Assembly (NCBI RefSeq): GCF_014652895.1 | Contig: NZ_BMZR01000001.1 | Span: forward strand, 992,001-1,056,000 | Length of the DNA stretch: 64,000 bases | Direction of reading: 5' to 3' | From: Psychrobacter glaciei | GTDB taxonomy: Bacteria; Pseudomonadota; Gammaproteobacteria; Pseudomonadales; Moraxellaceae | Shown here: positions 8,817-16,912 of the stretch, piece by piece | How the letters are laid out: every line of letters begins with the position of its first letter | Numbering within the stretch: the stretch's first letter is position 1 | Made by a program: the position numbers and the translations under genes | Notes under the pieces: model-generated | The model's database searches: none | The model's input: only the letters and a program-made list of their open reading frames with translations | Told to the model about the DNA's origin: nothing

Positions 8817-10958
8817 TTATCTATTGGCTGAGGCTGGCACCTTACGAATGAGCCATAAAAAGTAGCCACCACCGATAATGGCCGCAATCGTGCCTGCAGG
8901 CAGCTCATAAGGGAAAATAACATAACGGCCAATCCAATCTGCTATCACCATCACGCCTGCCCCTAAAAGGGCAGCTAATGGCAATTGCCGTTCAAGCTTT
9001 ACAGCTCCCAGTGAAGTAGCTAAGTGAGGCACCATCAAACCAATAAAGCTCAATGGACCAACGGCAAGCGTACTGGCCGTACTAAGCGCTGCCACTAATG
9101 CCAGTAGTGACAAGGTAACGGGCGTAACTGCCACACCCAGATTACGCGCCACACCTGTGCCTAAGCCAAGGACGCGCAAGGGTTTTATCAGCAGCAGACT
9201 GAGCACAAATAAGATAGCGGCAATACCAATGAGATACCATACCGTACTGGGCTGGGCGCTATAAGTTGTCCCTGACAGCCAGCTGAGCATAGCTTCTAAA
9301 CGCGGGTCTCCTGAGAGCTTGACCATATGCATCACCCCATCCATCATGGCGGCAATACCTATACCTACTAATAATAAATAACCTGAGCTGACCCTGCGTG
9401 CCAGCCAAATAATCAATAGCAGCACAGCCATCGCACCTGAGAGTCCTGAAATCAGCAACGTCCCTGCTCCAGCAGATAGCCCTAAACTTGGTAATAATAA
9501 AAACCCTAAAATCACCCCCAGTGCGGCACCTGAACTGACCCCCAACACTTCAGGACTGGCCATGGGGTTACGCGTTAAAGTTTGTAATAGCACACCAGCG
9601 ACTGCCAGCATCAAGCCTGTGGCCGCAGCGCTCAAACTACGAGGCAAGCGATACTGCTGCGTGAGTGCCCAGTCCGTACTGAGCCCCCAACCATTGATAT
9701 CTTGTACAAACAAACAAGCCAGCATGATGACAGCGAGCACACTAACACCCCATCGCCAAAATGCAATGGATGTATGCTTACCGGTAAGCATCGGCGTCAC
9801 TATCTCTATCCGCTCGCGGCGCTGACGTAAAATTAGCCAAATAATCAACGGTGCACCCAAGATACCTGTCATGGCACCAGCTGGAATCTGCATATCAAGT
9901 ATCGGCTCAAGCAGTAACGCGACATTACTGGTCAATAACAACAGCAGCGCCCCTAACCCAAAGGCAGTGGCCAAACGCTTACCAATCGCGGAGATGCCAA
10001 GCGCATTAACCAAACTTGCCGCACCAAGACCGATAAAACCAATTAAACCAACTTCACTAATCACTAGAGCAGTCACAACGGCGACAATTAATACAACAAG
10101 TGCGCGAATCCCATTAATAGGCACACCCAGACGTTTTGCCTGCGTGTCATCTAGGCTCATCAGCGTTAATGGCTTTAGTAATGGCAGACATACAACCGCC
10201 ATCAAAATAGCAGTGATGACTAGCGCGATACTGGTATGCCAGCTGTTTTGTGCCAAAAACCCAGCCGCCCATGACAGCATGCCATTGCTACGCTCAGCAA
10301 AAAACAACACCAGTACATTGGCTATGGCCGCCAGCAGAATATTGACCACCAAACCGGCCAATATCAAAATCAATGGGTTAAATCGACTGGGTGCTGATAA
10401 GGCAAATACCAGACCCATACTGATGATAGCACCGACAAAGGCTACATAAAGTCCGCCATAAATTGCCAAGCTTGGCAAAAATAACGTGACGATGAGCATG
10501 GCTAATTGCGCACCAACGCCGACGCCTAGCGTCGTATCTGATGCTAAGGGATTTTTTACCAATTGCTGTAATAGAATACTGACCACACCTAATAGCCCGC
10601 CAGCCAACAACGCCACTACGCTGGTCGCCACTATATGCAGCTGTATCGCCATACTGGCAATATCCAATTGCGAGCTTGGTATGAGCAAATCACTAATTGG
10701 GCGTGTCCACTGCTGATCTAGCAATACCCAACTACTCCATAATGACAAAGCCGCTAGTCCGATGAGCATGGCCCACAGTCGCCAAGACATACTGGCAAAC
10801 AAAGAAGTCTGGGGGTTGGGTTGATTCGGTGGCGGCAATGAAGATGACGACGATAATAGTTTTGGAGTCGTTACGGTTTCAGAAGCTGATGTCATCGTAT
10901 GAGCACTGTCGGTGTTGTTATTGATATGATTGTTGTGAGTATCTGCATTGGCGCTCAT
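8817..10958 (-). CDS. fhuB: Ferric hydroxamate ABC permease, fused double-length
   Basis: A 713-residue permease made of two tandem FecCD-type halves (about residues 60-375 and 395-705), as in FhuB. Each half has the family signature: NPLASDTTLGVGVGAQLA in the first and NPMASPEVLGVSSGAALG in the second, and each ends with the GxIGLxxP helix (GFIGLGAASLV, SFIGLMVPHLA). It forms the inner-membrane channel for ferric siderophore with FhuC and FhuD. Its ATG overlaps the fhuD stop (ATGA), indicating translational coupling. The N-terminal 50 residues are polar and rich in Asn, Thr and Ser, a cytoplasmic extension of no known role. The first half lacks the Pro of GLxxP. Confidence 0.9.
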   Translation of the reverse strand: MSANADTHNNHINNNTDSAHTMTSASETVTTPKLLSSSSSLPPPNQPNPQTSLFASMSWRLWAMLIGLAALSLWSSWVLLDQQWTRPISDLLIPSSQLDIASMAIQLHIVATSVVALLAGGLLGVVSILLQQLVKNPLASDTTLGVGVGAQLAMLIVTLFLPSLAIYGGLYVAFVGAIISMGLVFALSAPSRFNPLILILAGLVVNILLAAIANVLVLFFAERSNGMLSWAAGFLAQNSWHTSIALVITAILMAVVCLPLLKPLTLMSLDDTQAKRLGVPINGIRALVVLIVAVVTALVISEVGLIGFIGLGAASLVNALGISAIGKRLATAFGLGALLLLLTSNVALLLEPILDMQIPAGAMTGILGAPLIIWLILRQRRERIEIVTPMLTGKHTSIAFWRWGVSVLAVIMLACLFVQDINGWGLSTDWALTQQYRLPRSLSAAATGLMLAVAGVLLQTLTRNPMASPEVLGVSSGAALGVILGFLLLPSLGLSAGAGTLLISGLSGAMAVLLLIIWLARRVSSGYLLLVGIGIAAMMDGVMHMVKLSGDPRLEAMLSWLSGTTYSAQPSTVWYLIGIAAILFVLSLLLIKPLRVLGLGTGVARNLGVAVTPVTLSLLALVAALSTASTLAVGPLSFIGLMVPHLATSLGAVKLERQLPLAALLGAGVMVIADWIGRYVIFPYELPAGTIAAIIGGGYFLWLIRKVPASANR

Positions 10959-11992
10959 AGTACATCCCCGCCTTTTAATGATACTTCTGACAAGTTATTT
11001 GCTAGGCTGACCAATGACGACATACCGCCATAAATCCATACTGGTGGTAGCTCCGCCACACAGCGGGTATTGCCATAACCTAAACGCTGCCAAATCAAGC
11101 TATCATCAATTTCAGCTCTAGTGATTGGACTGAGTGGATCGATAATTAATAAACAAGTCTCATCATCTAATTGCGCCAAATCTCCCATCCGTATGGGCAC
11201 AAATCCCCAATTATTGCCTTTGCCCAATACCACAAGCTCTTTACCCATTTGCTCTAACGCAGGTTGAAATAAGCTGTTTGCCACATACATACGCATATTG
11301 TTAGCATCCGCAAACTGCACCACCGCAAACTTTTTGACTCTTGGATAACGCTGCTGCAATTGCTGACTGGCTAGCTGTATGTCTTTTTGACTTTGTACAA
11401 TATAGTCCTCAGCCATCTTTGGATTATCAATCAGTACGCCAAGCTCCCGCGTCGGTTCGGTATAGTCAGCCCACGTTGCCGTCTCTCCTTTGGCGGCAGA
11501 CATCACAGACTCAGCAGGGACATCGCCGTATAAATTACGCGCATGCTCATAAAAGTAATTGTCTATAACCATATCAACAGGCAGTTGGGCGATTAGCTCA
11601 GCATTGGGCTGATAGCGGATACCCAAATCTACAGTTGATGAGGGCAATTTAGGGCTTCCCACCCATCTGTCCCACACCCTTATATCACCTGTCGCAATTG
11701 GTGCATGCCCCATCGCTGTCAACGTCGCCGCATTGCCCCAGTCAGGAGAGACGATGTTCATCCTATCGCTATGACTGTTTTCTGCTGCTGGGGTAATGCT
11801 TGATGGTAATTCATCGAGCTGATCGCTACTGTTTTGTGTGGACGTCTGGTTATTACAGGCCGTCAATACCAAGCACAATGAGAGCGCGAACCATTTCAGT
11901 GTTGTCACTGTTGGCACTGGCGTCACTGATACTGGCTTAGGCGTAACTATTGAACGTTTCGATGATTGTTCTGTATAAAGAATGGGAGGCAT
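10955..11992 (-). CDS. fhuD: Periplasmic ferric-siderophore binding lipoprotein
   Basis: A 345-residue binding protein of the FhuD/FecB type. A lipoprotein signal FALSLCLVLTAC places the lipidated Cys near residue 46, so the first ~30 residues upstream of the hydrophobic stretch are unusually long and the true start may lie further in. The mature part shows typical two-lobe features: VDLGIRYQPNAELIAQLPVDMVI and FAVVQFADANNMRMYVANSL. Sits between fhuC and fhuB in one operon. Being lipidated, it would be anchored to the membrane beside the permease. Ligand is presumably the hydroxamate made by the neighbouring operon. Confidence 0.85.
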   Translation of the reverse strand: MPPILYTEQSSKRSIVTPKPVSVTPVPTVTTLKWFALSLCLVLTACNNQTSTQNSSDQLDELPSSITPAAENSHSDRMNIVSPDWGNAATLTAMGHAPIATGDIRVWDRWVGSPKLPSSTVDLGIRYQPNAELIAQLPVDMVIDNYFYEHARNLYGDVPAESVMSAAKGETATWADYTEPTRELGVLIDNPKMAEDYIVQSQKDIQLASQQLQQRYPRVKKFAVVQFADANNMRMYVANSLFQPALEQMGKELVVLGKGNNWGFVPIRMGDLAQLDDETCLLIIDPLSPITRAEIDDSLIWQRLGYGNTRCVAELPPVWIYGGMSSLVSLANNLSEVSLKGGDVL

Positions 11993-12042
11993 AGAAGCAT
12001 ATCTTTGTAGGCGAATTAAAAAAAGGCAGCAGAAACTAGAGG

Positions 12043-12819
12043 TTAAGCGACTGCGACAGGCTGTCCAGTAATGGGGTGACTGAGCAGCTGCATATCGACA
12101 TTAAAGATATCGCGTAGCACGGTAGGTTGCATGGTACTGGCGATATCGCCGTTATGACATACCTGACCATTTTTCAGTGCGATGATTCGATCGGCATACT
12201 GCGCGGCCAAATTGATATCATGGATAATAATCACCACGCTCAAGCCTTGCTCATCGACCAAACGACGAATAAGCTGAATGACCTCGATTTGATAATGCAT
12301 ATCAAGGGCAGCAAGTGGCTCATCGAGCAATAGGTAACGGGTATCCTGTGCCAGACACATGGCGAGCCAAGCACGAGCGCGCTCACCGCCTGATAGTGTG
12401 GCCGTGATTCGATCAGCAAACGCTTCAGTTTGAGTCAACTTTAATGCTTGCGAGACTTTTTCTTTATCTATTTGAGTTGGCTTTTGTAGCCATTTCTGAT
12501 GTGGGTAGCGTCCTAGCATGACCAGCTCACGCACCGTGAATCCAGCCGCTTCTGGCAATTGCTGCGGCAGATATGCCATTTGCCGCGCTAATTCCTTACT
12601 GCCGTAGTCATTGATACTGTGCTCATCTAAAGTGACATTGCCGCTACTACTTGCCATCTCGCCTGCCAATGCTTTAATCAAGGTCGACTTGCCAGAGCCA
12701 TTGTGTCCAACCAAAGCCACCAGTTGATTGGTATCAATCTCACAGCTCACATTGTCTAATAGAGTATTTCCTTGACGGCTGATAGTCAGCTGGTTTGCAC
12801 GTAGCATATAAGCACTCAT
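12043..12819 (-). CDS. fhuC: Ferric-siderophore ABC transporter ATPase
   Basis: A 258-residue ABC ATPase of the FepC/FhuC branch: Walker A GHNGSGKST near residue 38, Q-loop YLPQQLPEAAGFTV, signature LSGGERARAWLAMCLAQ, Walker B YLLLDEPLAALD and the switch HDINLAAQYADR. First gene of the fhuC-fhuD-fhuB minus-strand operon; ATG at 12819. A TGATAA/TTATCA Fur-like pair lies about 100-130 bases upstream. Confidence 0.92.
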   Translation of the reverse strand: MSAYMLRANQLTISRQGNTLLDNVSCEIDTNQLVALVGHNGSGKSTLIKALAGEMASSSGNVTLDEHSINDYGSKELARQMAYLPQQLPEAAGFTVRELVMLGRYPHQKWLQKPTQIDKEKVSQALKLTQTEAFADRITATLSGGERARAWLAMCLAQDTRYLLLDEPLAALDMHYQIEVIQLIRRLVDEQGLSVVIIIHDINLAAQYADRIIALKNGQVCHNGDIASTMQPTVLRDIFNVDMQLLSHPITGQPVAVA

Positions 12820-12920
12820 TGTTGATAAAAGTAATATGTCATAAGAATGATGGTGTATCGATCATTGGTTATAGACCAATTTTTGAAGATCAAACTATAA
12901 TAAGAATTGATTTTACTCGT

Positions 12921-12949
12921 AAATGATAACAAAAACAATTATCATTAAC
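12921..12949. promoter_or_regulatory. Candidate Fur site between fhuC and the siderophore reductase
   Basis: AAATGATAAC and AATTATCATTAA form inverted TGATAA/TTATCA halves separated by nine bases. The halves are good Fur half-sites but their spacing is not the classic 19-mer, so this is weaker than the dat site. It lies 100 bases upstream of fhuC and directly abuts a MITE copy. Confidence 0.5.
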
Positions 12950-13123
12950 TAGGGCGTGTCCTCAATTCAATCGATGAATATCTAAATGGGCTAAAAATGG
13001 CTAAATTTTGCCAAACTTCGTCAAACAACTGGGTAATATCACGATATTAACTGCGCTATTTTCCTTGTTTGACTGCAATTTATCTCATTTCTATCACCAT
13101 TTTTAAAATGAGGAAACGCCCTA
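12950..13123 (+). mobile_element. 174-bp MITE-like element, copy A
   Basis: Begins TAGGGCGTGTCCTCA and ends TGAGGAAACGCCCTA, imperfect terminal inverted repeats (14 of 15). It has no coding capacity. The reverse complement of a second 174-bp copy at 21767-21940 aligns end to end with about 22 differences (roughly 87% identity by hand count). TA is present at both ends, suggesting TA target choice as for IS630/Tc1-type transposases, an inference. It separates the Fur-like site from the plus-strand siderophore-interacting gene. Confidence 0.85.
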
Positions 13124-13172
13124 AAAACTCATTCACTTTAATTTCAACGCTCTGTTGATTGCGAGTATTTAT

Positions 13173-14495
13173 ATGACTAACCAGCTTTTAGCTACTACAG
13201 AAAACGCCAACAACCAAAACAGCCAATACACCTCATTAAATGACTCTGAAATAGCCAGTGTCGTCGCTCATATAAATGAAGAGCATCTCGATGAATTACT
13301 CGGATTTTTGAGTGTATTTACCTCACTATCCACAGCTGAATTGGATCGCGTAGATGCACAGATAACCGATATTTACGCTGAAGGCATTACAATACAAACC
13401 CGCCAAAAAAATTCAAAGTATCAACCGACTAACGCTCAAGATAACCCACTCCATGACCAGATTTTTTTTATTAATTTTGCCACACCTATCTCGCAGCTTG
13501 ATGATTTACAAGCCCAATATATCTTGCTAAAACAAAGAGCAGATAAAAAGCTGGGCAAAAAAACAATCAAACTGACCAAGCAAGTATTTGATGTACAAAA
13601 CAGTTATAACGTCAGCAAAAATATGCTGCGCCTTGAATTGAGCATGCCGTCATTAGATGACACTCAATCAAATGATGATGTTCAATTAAGAAATACTAAG
13701 GGCACAACAATCTCGACCTCAGTACCTACTAACGAAGCAGGTTACGCGTATTTATTTGATTTAGAGCACAATGCAATGACGAATGCATTGATGACTGACA
13801 GCACTAATGATAGCGAAAAGGAAAACGTATGCCCTGCTCGTCCTCACTGCTATTACACTTTAAGAAAAGCATGGCAAGCTGATGATGAGATAAGAGTTTG
13901 GGTCGATGTTTTTTTGCATGGGGATACGTCTGGTGGCAACTGGGCAGCAGCACTACAAGCAGGCGAGACCGTTGTCACAAAACGAGAGTTTCCAGAAAAG
14001 GTAGAGCACTTACGAGACGGTCAAGCGGTATTGATTGTTGATGAGACCTCGATGCCAACGGCAGCACGACTGCTGGAGCTATGGAACAATCCTACGCCAC
14101 CATTGGTCATTTGTGTGACGCAAGATGCAGACGATCAAAGCTATTTTGATACTGTAAAAATGCGCAGTGGCATTGATAACATTGGTAATGACAACAGAAA
14201 TACTGACAGTGACAGTGACAGTGACACTGATAATGATTGCGATACTGAAAGCCGCAAGGATGATCATTTTACCGTATTGCCTATAGTGACCAATCAACCA
14301 AACTCAGGATCAGATTTAGCCACGCTGATTGACAGTACATTAGGTGATTATTTAACTGACAACCCTCTACAGATTGATAAAGTTTGGGGCGCACTAGAAG
14401 CAAATACTGCCAAAGCACTGCGCCCATTGTTGAGAGAGCGACTAGAACTCAGTCGTACCGATGTTGTGGTAAAAGTATATTGGCGTCACGATTAG
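13173..14495 (+). CDS. Siderophore-interacting protein, divergent ferric reductase
   Basis: About 440 residues from the ATG at 13173 (a TTG at 13155 is also in frame). The N-terminal 50 residues, with VVAHINEEHLDELLGF, resemble the DUF2470 haem/siderophore-handling helix. From about residue 225, CYYTLRKAW, IRVWVDVFLHGDTSGGNWAAAL, IVDETSMPTAARLLEL and the C-terminal KVWGALEANTAKALRPLL with VKVYWRHD follow the FAD-binding siderophore-interacting (SIP, ViuB-like) family. It is probably a cytoplasmic NAD(P)H-dependent ferric-siderophore reductase. Compared with usual SIPs (~250-300 residues) it is long, with an Asp/Ser-rich low-complexity insert near residue 345 encoded by hexamer repeats. Confidence 0.72.
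   Translation: MTNQLLATTENANNQNSQYTSLNDSEIASVVAHINEEHLDELLGFLSVFTSLSTAELDRVDAQITDIYAEGITIQTRQKNSKYQPTNAQDNPLHDQIFFINFATPISQLDDLQAQYILLKQRADKKLGKKTIKLTKQVFDVQNSYNVSKNMLRLELSMPSLDDTQSNDDVQLRNTKGTTISTSVPTNEAGYAYLFDLEHNAMTNALMTDSTNDSEKENVCPARPHCYYTLRKAWQADDEIRVWVDVFLHGDTSGGNWAAALQAGETVVTKREFPEKVEHLRDGQAVLIVDETSMPTAARLLELWNNPTPPLVICVTQDADDQSYFDTVKMRSGIDNIGNDNRNTDSDSDSDTDNDCDTESRKDDHFTVLPIVTNQPNSGSDLATLIDSTLGDYLTDNPLQIDKVWGALEANTAKALRPLLRERLELSRTDVVVKVYWRHD
14204..14239 (+). repeat. Hexamer tandem repeat inside siderophore-interacting gene
   Basis: Three exact TGACAG units are followed by TGACAC, TGATAA and TGATTG, encoding alternating Asp and Ser/Thr. Unit length six keeps the reading frame when copies are gained or lost. 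Confidence 0.75.
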
Positions 14496-14611
14496 GTTTG
14501 CATAAATGACGTTATATCTCTGACAATACCGGAGCGCTTTATTTTGATAAAAGGGGTCATAATAACTTTGCGCTAGTACTCTGCGCTTTGCACCATCAAA
14601 AAGTGTTTCAG

Positions 14612-14671
14612 ATTAGAGAATCATTTATTAGAGAATCATTTATTAGAGAGTCACTTATTAGAGAAGCAGTT
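14612..14671 (+). repeat. Four tandem 15-bp repeats
   Basis: ATTAGAGAATCATTT occurs twice exactly, then ATTAGAGAGTCACTT and ATTAGAGAAGCAGTT. They lie in the 679-base gene-free stretch 14496-15174 before the integrase. The rest of that stretch holds a small perfect hairpin (CCCAAG/CTTGGG at 14954-14970) and AT-rich sequence; I see no tRNA or gene in it. Confidence 0.85.
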
Positions 14672-15174
14672 AGTGGTCTTTTAAATGGCTCTTGTTCCCA
14701 CTGAGCTATTTAAATCTAACGCATTGAATTTGATGCCGTCCAAATTTGCACAGAACAGTACTATGACCCTGATTAAGTGATTCTGTGCAAGTACAGGAGC
14801 ATGCGTTTTTGCCTAAAGGCGCTCAAATCCTCTTTTATCGAATGCAAATCTTGATAGGCTTCTCCATATTTATGGTGCTCACCACTCACTAATCGCCCGC
14901 ACGCCAATTGAGATATAGCTTAGTCACTCTATCTTCACTATACTAGATTCATCCCCAAGTGAGCCTTGGGAATAATTAAGACTTAAGTTACTATAATAAA
15001 TAGTTTTATTCATATATCTGGTAATAATTAGTGTCCATACCAGTGTCCAATGATCTTTTTAGTTTATACAAAGTATGACTTTCAGTAGTCATCATTGTTT
15101 TAGAAACTATACTCTCAAACGAACTTATAAATATTTTGGACACATTCCACCTGCAACATTTACGGATATACATA

Positions 15175-16467
15175 ATGGCTGTCAATACTATAAACGATAT
15201 CAATAAACTTGAATGCCGAGATAAAGATTATTCAATCAGTATTTCAGGCACTTCTGGTCTAAGTGTTCGTATTTACCCAAATGGCAAAAAAGAATACTAC
15301 CTTCGTTATTCGCATCCACATATCGACGGCAAACGACCTAGAATGATGCTTGGTAAGGTTGATGATATTAGCTTGTATGAAGTTAAGCATAAAGCCGAGT
15401 CCATACTCACTCTAGTCTCAAAAGGCTCTGACCCCAAGGCCATACAGCAACAAGAACAAGTTAATAAGTATGCTCATCTAAAAAACGCCACGTTTGCTGA
15501 GGTTGCACAGGCTTGGAGAGACCACAAGATAGGGAGTCGTCATCATAGTAAGGCTAAAAAGCCCTCGTTTAGTGAGTCGACCCTCAAGTTTTGGGATTTG
15601 TGTCTAGGATATATGTGTCGTGAGATTGGCGACTTAAAAATGAATGATATCACTAGCGAAATTATTTTGGGTGTATGCGAGGCCATTCAAAACAATGAAA
15701 ACCAAGCCACCTTTGTTGGCGCAAGTACCCGACTTTATACTGAAAAAGTATTTTCGTTCGCGGTAGCGCGAGGATTATGTGACAAAAATGTGGCAATGGA
15801 CACGCGCGGTGAGCTTGCCCCAGCCCATTCAGGCAATCATTTGCCAGCCATCACTAAGCCTGATAAGTTTGCAATATTGTTACGAGACATGGACTCATTT
15901 AAAGGCGCAAGCGCCATTACGATAGAGGCAATGAATCTGTTGCCTTATGTGTTTGTGCGTAGTATCGATTTGCGATCTATGCGCTGGCAGGATATAGATT
16001 GGGACAATAAGCTATGGGCGTTCTCCCCTACCAAGGGCGAAGGTCGTGAGGACATGGTGTCGCACTTAGTTGTACCATTAGCGACACAAGTAATTGCACG
16101 TTTAAGGAATATACAGTCAATCACAGGTCATAAAGAGTGCGTATTTGCATCGATGCGCGCCTCAAGCAATTCATATATTAGCAAAGCAACCCTAGTACAG
16201 ATATTTCATCGGCTTGGATATAAGGATGTGCAATGCGCTCATGGATTTCGGGCATCGGCCAAAACCTTGCTGATGGAGCAACCCGAACTGCGCTATTCGG
16301 ACATCGTGACAGAGTTGCAGCTGGGCCATAGAATCAAAGACACGCATGGCGGTGCTTATAACCGGCTTGATGAGATCGATACCAGAGTGCAAATGATGCA
16401 GGATTGGGCCAATTATATAGATGGGCTGCGGAATCATAAATCAGGTATAAACTTTAGCAAAACATGA
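15175..16467 (+). CDS. Tyrosine recombinase / integrase (P4-like, Arm DUF4102 domain)
   Basis: About 430 residues from the ATG at 15175 (an in-frame TTG at 15136 is less likely). The N-terminal ~90 residues (LSVRIYPNGKKEYYLRY, RPRMMLGKVDDISLYEVK) are the arm-site binding domain typical of island integrases; the catalytic domain shows the first Arg in FVRSIDLRSMRW (about residue 265), Lys in SPTKGEGR, the HGFRASAKTLL box (about 356), LGHR (about 383) and the nucleophile Tyr in GGAYNRL (about 395). All catalytic positions are present, so it may be active. It would move a genomic island, but I cannot identify paired attachment sites or a target tRNA here. Only a Fic remnant follows it directly. 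Confidence 0.88.
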   Translation: MAVNTINDINKLECRDKDYSISISGTSGLSVRIYPNGKKEYYLRYSHPHIDGKRPRMMLGKVDDISLYEVKHKAESILTLVSKGSDPKAIQQQEQVNKYAHLKNATFAEVAQAWRDHKIGSRHHSKAKKPSFSESTLKFWDLCLGYMCREIGDLKMNDITSEIILGVCEAIQNNENQATFVGASTRLYTEKVFSFAVARGLCDKNVAMDTRGELAPAHSGNHLPAITKPDKFAILLRDMDSFKGASAITIEAMNLLPYVFVRSIDLRSMRWQDIDWDNKLWAFSPTKGEGREDMVSHLVVPLATQVIARLRNIQSITGHKECVFASMRASSNSYISKATLVQIFHRLGYKDVQCAHGFRASAKTLLMEQPELRYSDIVTELQLGHRIKDTHGGAYNRLDEIDTRVQMMQDWANYIDGLRNHKSGINFSKT

Positions 16468-16502
16468 CAGAACGTACCTGTAAGACCTATATGCACACTT
16501 AA

Positions 16503-16712
16503 AAAGCATCGAATAACTCCGACAATCTCCGCATCCTCCTCAATACCTTACTAACGAATTTTTATGGCAAGCTGACCACCAAAAAATGGGCAACGATAAC
16601 CAAGTGTTCAGCTGATACTGCATTAAGAGACATTAATGATTTGGTAGAAAAAGGCATGTTAGAAAAACCTGATGCCTCAGGGTGTAGTACGAGTTATGAG
16701 GTGATGCTGTGA
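16503..16712 (+). pseudogene. Fic-family protein, C-terminal remnant
   Basis: An open stretch without a start, ending in TGA at 16710, encodes about 69 residues. From FYGKLTTKKWATITKCS through TALRDINDLVEKG and ending TSYEVML it matches the C-terminal winged-helix tail of Fic/DUF4172 proteins. The catalytic Fic core (HPFxxGNGR) is missing, so this is the broken end of a former AMP-transferase gene, perhaps cargo of the island that carried the integrase. The following ~200 bases to 16912 contain no gene I can support. Confidence 0.7.
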
Positions 16713-16912
16713 ATTTAGAATATTAATAAACAATTTTCTAAGGACGCTTCACAATTTGAGAAACGTCTAGTTAAGGAGGATCTAGAGTATCAAGGCTCGC
16801 GGTCTATTATTAGTGGTTCCATTATATCGGTCTGTTTTAAGTAGTCTGTTAATAGCTTTGAAGGACGAAATCACTGGTTCCCTAGGGGTATACCTTTTAA
16901 ACCATAACTGTT

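Noticed and set aside
9871..10449. Long plus-strand open frame (192 codons) opposite fhuB
   Set aside because: It lies wholly inside fhuB, has no ribosome site, and its composition is that of the complement of membrane helices.
14496..15174. Search for a tRNA or attachment site upstream of the integrase
   Set aside because: I found no cloverleaf or gene-end duplication; the hairpin at 14954 is too short to be a tRNA arm set.
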